From: Lachnospiraceae bacterium
Lineage (GTDB): Bacteria > Bacillota > Clostridia > Lachnospirales > Lachnospiraceae
DNA: 46,706 bases
Assembly (NCBI GenBank): GCA_014804655.1
Contig: JAAUZK010000023.1
Span: forward strand, 52,040-98,745
Direction: 5' to 3'
Part shown: in pieces, positions 8,182-15,274 of the stretch
Layout: each line of letters starts with the position of its first letter
Numbering within the stretch: the stretch's first letter is position 1
Position numbers and translations under genes: made by a program
The notes under the pieces: generated by a model
The model's database searches: none
What the model was told of the DNA's origin: nothing
What the model saw: only the letters and a program-made list of their open reading frames with translations

Positions 8182-10856
8182 TCAATAATAATGGTGCGTC
8201 AATCCGCAAATTATCTAATCGGTGTCTGCAAAATAACCGTATGAGGAATATTTTTGCCGTGCTGGCGATCATCCTGACGGGCGTACTGTTTACGGCGGCC
8301 TTTTCCCTGACAAGCGGCGCCATGCAGGCGGCGCAGGAGTATACGATGCGGGAAGTGGGCGGACGGTTTCATGCGGGACTTAAGGCGGCGACAAAGGAGC
8401 AGTATGAGAAAGTAACCGCAGACCCTATGGTCGTACAGAGCTGTTACAATATTTTCATCAGCCGTGCCGACAACATCGTGAAACGGCAGGCGGAACTGCG
8501 CTATACGCCGGATGAGAGCAGTCTGTGGGACATGTTCATCACGCTGGAAGAAGGGCGTATGCCGGAGGGGGTAGACGAGATCGTTGTGGACACCTTTGTG
8601 CTGGATGAGCTTGGGCTTCCATATTCGACGGGGGTAAAGATACCGCTTAGGTTCTCCTTTATGGATGAGACGATCGAGGAGGAATTTGTTGTATGCGGAT
8701 GGTATCAGGGAGATGCCATCTCACACGCCAGTGAGCTTTTCTTATCGGAAAGCCGTTGGATGGAGTTGAAGGGATCCCGGACAGACGAAGACTTCATCAG
8801 ATGGTCAGAGGAGCATCCGGAGGATCGGGGCGTAGGACTGCGTGCGGTCAATCTTTTTTTTGAAAATGATACCAATCTGGAAGAGAAGGTGCGGACCGTT
8901 ATTCGCAATGCCGGATATGAGCCGGCAACAGAGCTGGATTACGGTGTAAACTGGGCATATATGAGCAGTCGTGTGGAGTCTGTAGACCCTTTCACGTTTG
9001 CGGTTCTACTGGGAGCGGTTTTGGTCATCCTGATCAGCGGATACCTGATCATCTATAATATTTTCCAGATATCCGTAATCAGCGATATCAGATTTTACGG
9101 CCTGCTTAAGACCATCGGAACGACAAAGCGGCAGATACGACGGCTGGTACGCCGACAGGCGGTTATGCTTTCCGCAATCGGTATTCCCGTCGGTCTGCTG
9201 ATCGGGTATGGTGTGGGCGGGATTGCGCTGCCCTTTATGCTGCAAATCAATGACTATCAGGGAATGCAGGTGTCATTGCAGTTTAATCCGTGGATCTTCG
9301 TATTCGGTTCCGCGTTTTCTGCGCTGACCGTGTTCTTAAGCAGCAGAAAACCGGGAAAGATTGCAGGAAGCGTCTCTCCGATTGAAGCGGTCAAATATAC
9401 GGAGACAGCGGGGAATCTTTCCTTAAGAAAAAAGAAACGGCACAGAAGGAGAAAGCGTGGCAGTGGCTTTTCCGCACTTGCTATGGCGATATCCAATTTC
9501 GGCAGGAACAGGCGCACGACAGTCGTTGTCATAACGGCGATTTCTCTGAGTATTATTCTGCTGGCAATCATTATGACGGCCGTGGGCAGTTTTCGGATCG
9601 ACCAGTATATGGAGCAGAGGGTGGCGGGAGATTTTCAGTTGGCCAACAGCAGCGTTACCGGATCGGGCATAGGGAATAGCGATATTCATATAGAACCGGA
9701 GTTTCTGGCTTATGCGGACGCGCAGGACGGTATCATGAGCAGGCAGGAAATGTGGACACAGTACGGAATCTATCTTCAGATCGATGATCAGGCAAGGGAG
9801 CAGCTACAGAACCTGAATGCGCAGGGCCGGCTCAGAAACGATGAATATTCAGCGGAGGCGCTTGAGAGGATGCTTCGGGGAGAAAAATCAATCCAGGGTT
9901 ATTTCTATGGATACAGTGAAGAGCTTCTCTCTAAATTGACAGTTTTGGACGGCACTCTGGATATTGACAAATTTATAGCAGGCGATTATGTTCTGCTGAC
10001 GCAGATAAATGGAAATGAAATGATTCCACCGGAGGAACATGTCTATCATCCGGGGGATATGGTAACGCTGGAAATGGTTACGGAGGATTCTAATGCTGTT
10101 GAAATTACGGATCAACACGGAGAGGTGATAGACGTTGTATATGAAAATCTGTCAGAAAAAGAATATGAGGTCATGGCGATCGTTGAGATTCCCTATAGCA
10201 TGGGGGTGAACAGACATGCCGCAAACGGCTGTGATGCTGTAATGCCGTTGACAGAGATCGTACCGGACGGAGACCGGTCAGGTGAGACGGAATACGGCGG
10301 CTGGGGGCATTGCTTTGCGGTATCTTATCAGGTAGAAGAAGAGAAACAGGAGGCGTTCGAGGCGGCAGTCAAAGCATATACGGAGCAGAACACACAGATG
10401 GGATATGTCACGAAAGACTCCTTACGGCAGGAATTTGAAGGCATGGTAACGATTGTGGCGACGATCGGCATTGTCCTTGCCGCGGTCATTGCCCTGATCG
10501 GAATACTGAATTTTGTCAATGCAATAATAACGGGTATTATTTCGAGGAGACGGGAGTTTGCAATGCTGCAGAGCATCGGCATGACCGGCGATCAGCTTAG
10601 GAAGATGCTTATATGCGAAGGAATCAGCTATATTGCCATTGCAGGCGTAATCAGTTTTATTCTGGGAAGCCTGTTGTCATGGTTGATTTTAAGAGCGCTG
10701 AACAATGTCATCCTGTTCTTCGAGTATCGATTCCAGATTCTGCCGTTTGTGGTTATGATACCGATTCTCATGCTGGTGGCGGCGCTTACGCCATCGATGG
10801 CATACAAGAGCCTCAGTAAGAAGAGTATTGTGGAGAGGCTACACGAGGGAGAGTAA
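8178..10856 (+). CDS. FtsX-family ABC transporter permease
   Basis: The 892-residue permease partner of the ATPase. Layout: first membrane helix (about 27-48), a large extracytoplasmic domain (about 50-265), three helices (about 272-390) with the FtsX motif around YGLLKTIGTTKRQIRRLV, a basic cytoplasmic linker rich in K/R (about 415-435), a further helix (about 443-470), a second long extracytoplasmic domain (about 475-750) and three final helices (about 755-880) with the duplicate motif FAMLQSIGMTGDQLRKM. Two FtsX domains in one chain suit a transporter that works with one ATPase dimer. Its stop is 3 bases from the end of the convergent gene at 10859, so no terminator separates them. Confidence 0.93.
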   Translation: MINNNGASIRKLSNRCLQNNRMRNIFAVLAIILTGVLFTAAFSLTSGAMQAAQEYTMREVGGRFHAGLKAATKEQYEKVTADPMVVQSCYNIFISRADNIVKRQAELRYTPDESSLWDMFITLEEGRMPEGVDEIVVDTFVLDELGLPYSTGVKIPLRFSFMDETIEEEFVVCGWYQGDAISHASELFLSESRWMELKGSRTDEDFIRWSEEHPEDRGVGLRAVNLFFENDTNLEEKVRTVIRNAGYEPATELDYGVNWAYMSSRVESVDPFTFAVLLGAVLVILISGYLIIYNIFQISVISDIRFYGLLKTIGTTKRQIRRLVRRQAVMLSAIGIPVGLLIGYGVGGIALPFMLQINDYQGMQVSLQFNPWIFVFGSAFSALTVFLSSRKPGKIAGSVSPIEAVKYTETAGNLSLRKKKRHRRRKRGSGFSALAMAISNFGRNRRTTVVVITAISLSIILLAIIMTAVGSFRIDQYMEQRVAGDFQLANSSVTGSGIGNSDIHIEPEFLAYADAQDGIMSRQEMWTQYGIYLQIDDQAREQLQNLNAQGRLRNDEYSAEALERMLRGEKSIQGYFYGYSEELLSKLTVLDGTLDIDKFIAGDYVLLTQINGNEMIPPEEHVYHPGDMVTLEMVTEDSNAVEITDQHGEVIDVVYENLSEKEYEVMAIVEIPYSMGVNRHAANGCDAVMPLTEIVPDGDRSGETEYGGWGHCFAVSYQVEEEKQEAFEAAVKAYTEQNTQMGYVTKDSLRQEFEGMVTIVATIGIVLAAVIALIGILNFVNAIITGIISRRREFAMLQSIGMTGDQLRKMLICEGISYIAIAGVISFILGSLLSWLILRALNNVILFFEYRFQILPFVVMIPILMLVAALTPSMAYKSLSKKSIVERLHEGE

Positions 10857-10858
10857 GG

Positions 10859-11314
10859 TTATTCGATTTCGCCGAAGAGGGCGGCGTTTAAGATATTTTG
10901 CGGAGCATCATAGTAGAAACTGCTGTTGTAATCGTCGATTTTGTCACTGACAAAGGAGTTGTATGCTTCAAATAAGGCATCGATGACATCAATTCCTTTC
11001 TCGCGGGCGATACCGAGTATAAGCCGTTTATAAACTTTGCCGATATCCCAATGGCTTGGAACGGCATATTTGGCAGCAGCGACATTGTCAAAAGTTCCTT
11101 CGGTGATGTGAGCGCACTTGATGAAATCTTCACTGACTGTGTCAATACTGTCGCTGTGATATACATCAGCCAGATCATATATTTTTTCAATAGAGGTTCT
11201 TCCGAGTGCATTTACTATGGAAGACCTCTTATTTTTGGTCTTTCTTGCAATATAATCAATCAGACTGCATGTAAAAAATAGGTCGTTTGATTTTTGATCT
11301 TCTCGTCCTGTCAT
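10859..11314 (-). CDS. Putative antitoxin-like partner of the DUF3990 protein
   Basis: A 151-residue soluble, mostly helical protein without a named catalytic motif. The N-terminal half (NDLFFTCSLIDYIARKTKN, then YDLADVYHSDSIDTVSEDF) resembles the DUF3791-like small partners found beside DUF3990 genes. The C-terminal half (VPSHWDIGKVYKRLI) is a conserved segment of the same group. It lies 74 bases downstream of the DUF3990-type gene on the same strand, so both are probably on one transcript, toxin first. Antitoxin function is inferred only from this pairing and size. Its 3' end is nearly flush with the FtsX permease gene on the other strand. Confidence 0.6.
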   Translation of the reverse strand: MTGREDQKSNDLFFTCSLIDYIARKTKNKRSSIVNALGRTSIEKIYDLADVYHSDSIDTVSEDFIKCAHITEGTFDNVAAAKYAVPSHWDIGKVYKRLILGIAREKGIDVIDALFEAYNSFVSDKIDDYNSSFYYDAPQNILNAALFGEIE

Positions 11315-11388
11315 TTTTAATCCTCGTTTCTATACACATTTGATATACTGACCGGTTATCATTTTTCGGATTTCGCAAGTCATATATA

Positions 11389-11853
11389 CTAATTTAAAAG
11401 ACTTTCACCGGATACAAATTCCAGACATTTCAAGGCAGCAGGGGTACAGAAGTTTATCTGGTGAGTCGGATATTTGAATTTTGCCATGGACCAGAATTGT
11501 TCTCGCGTGATGATGCCGTCAATATAGTCGGCAATAAAGTTGTAGATCTGATCGTTTGCCATAGCACCTATGACGATATCGTAGTCATGAGGTTCTCCAT
11601 GGCGGCAGGCAATAATGAAATCAAGCCATTCCTCTGTCATTTCTTTAAATTCAAGTATATTCAGGCTTGTATCCATTCGGACAGTATAAGTATTCGTGAC
11701 CGGAGTGCTGTAGCGCCTCGCCCAGCGTTCTGCCTGTTCGCGGATTACGGTGCAGTAGAAGCCGGGACCGAAATCTTTCGTATTTCTGCTTTTTCTGATG
11801 TCCGGGTGTTCTACGGTAGTGTAACTGCCGTGGTAAACGGTCATCTTACCCAT
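11389..11853 (-). CDS. DUF3990-like protein, predicted ADP-ribosyltransferase-fold toxin
   Basis: A 154-residue protein starting MGKMTVYHGSYTTVEHPDI. The elements VYHGS near the N-terminus, then DFGPGFYCT and an Ala-rich helix QAERWARRY, are the layout seen in DUF3990 proteins, which belong to the ADP-ribosyltransferase fold group: the HG doublet and the following Tyr shape the NAD pocket. A later acidic residue in the ITREQFW stretch could supply the third catalytic position, but this is a guess. The reverse strand carries AAAGGAG about 11 bases before the ATG. No signal peptide is present, so it would act in the cytoplasm. With the partner gene 74 bases downstream, a toxin-antitoxin or phage-defence module is the likeliest reading; the target is unknown. 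Confidence 0.65.
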   Translation of the reverse strand: MGKMTVYHGSYTTVEHPDIRKSRNTKDFGPGFYCTVIREQAERWARRYSTPVTNTYTVRMDTSLNILEFKEMTEEWLDFIIACRHGEPHDYDIVIGAMANDQIYNFIADYIDGIITREQFWSMAKFKYPTHQINFCTPAALKCLEFVSGESLLN

Positions 11854-12053
11854 ATGACAGAAGGCTCCTTTCTTTTGGTATATATTGAGGGTTGCTCTTC
11901 ATATCTAATTAAGAAAGCAGAAGAACATTTTTCATTTCTACTTTATACCAATATAGCGGCTTGCGCAAGGAAAAGTGAGCAAGTGTTACCGGAGAGAAAA
12001 CAGAGGAAAGGGTTAATTTACAAGTAGGATACAACTTAGCCGAAAATATGACA

Positions 12054-12093
12054 CAACACCCGAATAGGATGAAAATATCCTGTTCGGGTGTTG
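12054..12093. terminator. Strong isolated hairpin
   Basis: A 17-base-pair stem, CAACACCCGAATAGGAT with ATCCTGTTCGGGTGTTG and one wobble pair, closes a 6-base loop. It lies alone in the 436-base gap between the divergent DUF3990 gene and the peptidase gene. No T-run follows on either strand, so it may be a structured transcript or a dispersed small palindrome rather than a terminator. The rest of the gap has an inverted TTGGTATA / TATACCAA pair (11875 and 11944) in front of the minus-strand gene and nothing else I can support. Confidence 0.5.
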
Positions 12094-12289
12094 TTGCGGT
12101 TTGGGAAGTCTGTCATAAATATGGCAGGCGGCCGGTATGATGAAAACGGCAGAGGAATAAACTGTAATAATTCGTAACTATTCAGTATAGGTCGAAGCAT
12201 TTACTGCTGAGACCGTAAGAATATAATTCTGCCAAGAGGTGAAATGTTACGACAAAACGGAGGCCCGAAGGAAAGGCAAGGGGATCAGA

Positions 12290-13303
12290 GTGAAAAACGA
12301 AGGCGGAAAAAACAGAGAAGGAGTAAAACGGGCGAGACAGCGGGAACGCCAGATGAAGAAACGCCTGTTATTAATTGTAAAAGGAATGATTTTCGCGGTA
12401 CTGCTGATACATATCAGGATGCTTGATACGCAGCTTAAGCAGGTACAGGTTGCGCTCAAACGGATAGAGATTCCGCAGTATGAAGTTTCCCAGGCGATAG
12501 TGGAGTCGGCGCAGGAGGCGGATTATGCCAGCAGTATCGGGATTGTAAGTGTGGAAAGACCCATACAGCGCACATGGACGGAGACACTTCTGCGGCTGGA
12601 CAGTCTGGGGCAGTCAGACCCGGTTATCGCCCAGATCTGTAAAAACGCCGATCTCTATCCGGAGAAAATGTTGACGGCGCTGGCGAATAATCCCGAGATG
12701 GCGGATTATGTGGCGGGGTATCTGACAGGAAGCGGGAATATGTCGGGCGGTTTGACGCAGGCTGAGAAAGAACAGGCATTTCCGCTGTTGCTGCAGTGGG
12801 ACCCGCGGTGGGGCTATCGGACATATGGCAGCGACAGCTATATCGGTGTGTCCGGCTGCGGGCCGACCTGCCTTGCCATGGTGTTGTATTACCTGACCGG
12901 TGGCGAGACCTTTACACCGGATCGGATCGCGGAGTATGCCTTAGAGAACGGTTATTATGTGGAGGGAACGGGAACGGCATGGGCGCTGATAAAGGATTTC
13001 CCGAGATTTTACGGCATCAGGGTTACGGAACCTGAGGTATCGGAGTATGCGCTGCGAAGAGAGCTGGATCAGGGAAGCATTCTGATCTGTGCCATGGGAA
13101 AAGGTGATTTTACGACGGCAGGGCATTTCATCGTGATCTACGGATATGATCAGGACGGATTCAAGGTCAACGATCCCAACTGTGTGGCAAGAAGCAGGAA
13201 GAGATGGACGTTTCATGAGATCAGTGGACAGATCAAGAGTGTGTGGGCGTTAAGCGGCGGGACAGAACACACAGCAGAAAAAATCATAGATGTGTATCAA
13301 TGA
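12290..13303 (+). CDS. C39-like cysteine peptidase, membrane-anchored
   Basis: A predicted papain-fold peptidase of the Peptidase_C39_2 type, 337 residues from the GTG at 12290. That start is chosen because AAGGGG lies 6 bases before it, whereas the in-frame GTG at 12239 has AAGAGG touching it. After a basic N-terminus, one membrane helix (about 25-41) anchors the protein with its C-terminus outside. A coil-rich region follows, and then the catalytic domain: C190 in VSGCGPTC, H279 in TAGHFIVIYGY and N294/D295 in KVNDPN complete the papain-type set. Usual roles are cell-surface or spore-coat processing; the substrate cannot be predicted. It is followed by the GH26 gene in the same direction after about 100 bases. 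Confidence 0.85.
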   Translation: MKNEGGKNREGVKRARQRERQMKKRLLLIVKGMIFAVLLIHIRMLDTQLKQVQVALKRIEIPQYEVSQAIVESAQEADYASSIGIVSVERPIQRTWTETLLRLDSLGQSDPVIAQICKNADLYPEKMLTALANNPEMADYVAGYLTGSGNMSGGLTQAEKEQAFPLLLQWDPRWGYRTYGSDSYIGVSGCGPTCLAMVLYYLTGGETFTPDRIAEYALENGYYVEGTGTAWALIKDFPRFYGIRVTEPEVSEYALRRELDQGSILICAMGKGDFTTAGHFIVIYGYDQDGFKVNDPNCVARSRKRWTFHEISGQIKSVWALSGGTEHTAEKIIDVYQ

Positions 13304-13405
13304 GCCGATACTTTAAGAATGTTCCATAAAAGAGGTGATTTCACGACAGAGAAATGATATACTAACGTGTGAAGTATTTCATTCAGAAAGGCGGGAAATA
13401 TCCAT

Positions 13406-14350
13406 ATGGCACCGGTAAATCCACAGGCAACATACCAAGCGAGGAAATTATTACAGTATCTGACCGCCGTCGGCGGGCGTAAGATCGTCACAGGACAGCA
13501 TACGCAAACCGTGGCCATGGAGGAGATTGATGAGATTAAGAAGATCACAGGCAGGGAACCGGCACTTCGGGGATTCGAGCTGCTTGCCTATTCTCCGAAC
13601 ATCCGCTATGAGACAGGTGATGAGGATTGCAGGACGGAGATCGATGAGAACCGCAATACGTTGCAACAGGCCAGAGATTTCGGGCGAAAGGGCGGCATTG
13701 TGACTTTTACATGGCATTGGTTTTCGCCTTTAGGCGGCAGGGACAAGAGCTTCTATGCGGAGAAGACGGAGTTTGATCCGGAGAAAGTGCTGCGGGTGGG
13801 AACTGCGGAGCGGGAGGCTTTCTATCATGATCTGGATGTGATGGCGGGCTGTCTGAAACCTTTTCTGGACGAGGATATTCCGGTGCTGTGGCGGCCTTTA
13901 CATGAGTCGGAAGGCGGGTGGTTCTGGTGGGGCAGGAAAGGTCCCGCCGTGGCAGCAAGGCTCTATCGATTGATGTATGAGCACTTTGTGAATGTACATC
14001 ACCTCAATAATCTGCTCTGGGTGTGGAACTGTCCGTTAAAGGAGGGGTATCCGGGAGACGATGTAGTGGATATTCTGTCCCGCGATGTGTATGTGGACAA
14101 GGGAACGAAGACGGATTATCGTAAAGAATACGAGGAGCTGATTGCCGTAACACCCACGGGGAAACCCGTTGCACTGGCGGAGATCGGTATTCTGCCCGAT
14201 ATGGATACGCTTGAGAAAAGCCGGGTGCCATGGTGTTATTATATGACGTGGAGCAAGGGCTTTGTGATGACCGAGGAATTCAACAGTCACGAGGCACTTT
14301 GCAGAATCTATGACAGCGGGTATGCGGTGACTTATCCGGCAGGAATATAG
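13406..14350 (+). CDS. Glycoside hydrolase family 26 (beta-mannanase-like), cytoplasmic
   Basis: A 314-residue single-domain GH26 enzyme, likely active on beta-mannan or related oligosaccharides. The acid/base E167 lies in VLWRPLHESEGGWFWWG, and the nucleophile E259 in VALAEIG, 92 residues later; both contexts are hallmarks of the family. IVTGQHT and VTFTWHW near the N-terminus match the first strands of the barrel. There is no signal peptide, binding module or membrane segment, so it should work inside the cell on imported oligosaccharides. No transporter or other glycan gene is adjacent, so it is not part of a visible utilisation locus. A GGCGGGA stretch precedes the ATG. cobS starts 12 bases after its stop and is probably co-transcribed. 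Confidence 0.88.
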   Translation: MAPVNPQATYQARKLLQYLTAVGGRKIVTGQHTQTVAMEEIDEIKKITGREPALRGFELLAYSPNIRYETGDEDCRTEIDENRNTLQQARDFGRKGGIVTFTWHWFSPLGGRDKSFYAEKTEFDPEKVLRVGTAEREAFYHDLDVMAGCLKPFLDEDIPVLWRPLHESEGGWFWWGRKGPAVAARLYRLMYEHFVNVHHLNNLLWVWNCPLKEGYPGDDVVDILSRDVYVDKGTKTDYRKEYEELIAVTPTGKPVALAEIGILPDMDTLEKSRVPWCYYMTWSKGFVMTEEFNSHEALCRIYDSGYAVTYPAGI

Positions 14351-14362
14351 GGAGAGGCTTAC

Positions 14363-15130
14363 ATGAAGTCCATTATCAACAGCTTTATCATAGCGGTCGC
14401 CATGTATTCTAAGATTCCTATGCCTAAGGTGGAATGGAATCAGGAAAACATGAAATATACACTTTGCTTTTTTCCGGTCATAGGGCTTGTCATCGGTGGA
14501 CTGCTCTACGCTTGGAGCAGGGTCTGCGAGGCCTGCGGGTTCGGACAGGTCTGCTTCGCGCTGGTGGGGACGGTGATTCCGGTGATCATTACGGGCGGCA
14601 TCCATTTGGACGGTTTTCTTGATACCGCAGATGCCTTACATTCTTACGCGAAAAAAGAGAAAAAACAGGCAATATTACAAGATCCTCATGTGGGAGCGTT
14701 CGCCGTGATTGCCGCGATCTGTTTTTTTATGCTCTATGGGGCGGGATTGACGCTGATTTGGAAAAGAAGTCAGCTTCTTCTTCTGGGGCTTAGCTATATC
14801 ATATCCAGAACGCTGAGCGGGATGAGTCTTGTATGGTTTCCGGCGGCGAAAGAAGAAGGGCTTCTCCATACTTTTTCCTCATCGGCGCATAAGCGGACGG
14901 TGCGGATCGTTCTGGTCACGCTGCTGGCACTTGCTATGATCAGTGCAGTCATAATTCATCCGGTCATGGGTGCGCTTATGGCATTGGCGGCAATGTGGGT
15001 ATGGACATATTATTACTATATGTCTAAAAAGCAGTTTGGTGGCATTACCGGAGATCTGGCGGGATATTTCCTATGTCTGTGCGAGTTGTCAAGTGTGTTG
15101 GTGATCGGCATGATCGGGAGAGTTATGTAA
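14363..15130 (+). CDS. cobS: Adenosylcobinamide-GDP ribazoletransferase (CobS/CobV)
   Basis: The last step of nucleotide-loop assembly in adenosylcobalamin synthesis: alpha-ribazole (or its phosphate) is joined to adenosylcobinamide-GDP at the membrane. The product has 255 residues, typical of the family. Diagnostic stretches are FFPVIGLVIGGLLY, GGIHLDGFLDTADAL (acidic active-site region) and DPHVGAFAVIAA. Several membrane helices occupy the rest. GGGAGAGG precedes the ATG. The usual partners cobU, cobT and cobC are absent from the window; the gene stands behind a GH26 gene, which is unusual. A 37-base tandem duplication copies its last codons just past the stop (15102-15172). Confidence 0.93.
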   Translation: MKSIINSFIIAVAMYSKIPMPKVEWNQENMKYTLCFFPVIGLVIGGLLYAWSRVCEACGFGQVCFALVGTVIPVIITGGIHLDGFLDTADALHSYAKKEKKQAILQDPHVGAFAVIAAICFFMLYGAGLTLIWKRSQLLLLGLSYIISRTLSGMSLVWFPAAKEEGLLHTFSSSAHKRTVRIVLVTLLALAMISAVIIHPVMGALMALAAMWVWTYYYYMSKKQFGGITGDLAGYFLCLCELSSVLVIGMIGRVM

Positions 15131-15172
15131 ACTTTTGCTGATTGGCATGACTGGAAGAATTATGTAAACTTA
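15102..15172 (+). repeat. Tandem duplication of the cobS 3' end
   Basis: The last bases of cobS (15102-15136, beginning TGATCGGCATGATCGG and including the stop) recur with a few substitutions at 15139-15172 (beginning TGATTGGCATGACTGG). Both copies end with the stretch TTATGTAAACTT. The period is 37 bases. The second copy is non-coding and has diverged, so the duplication is not recent. Confidence 0.85.
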
Positions 15173-15274
15173 TTAGTGCGTTAGCTGACGACAAAGCGGC
15201 AGATGATGATATAGGAGATGCTGATGATTCAATTATGAATGTGTCAAAGCAACGGACATAGAAGGGAACAGAAT

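Noticed and set aside
11461..12027. A 188-codon plus-strand frame
   Set aside because: It is antisense to the DUF3990-like gene, which has a ribosome binding site and recognisable motifs.
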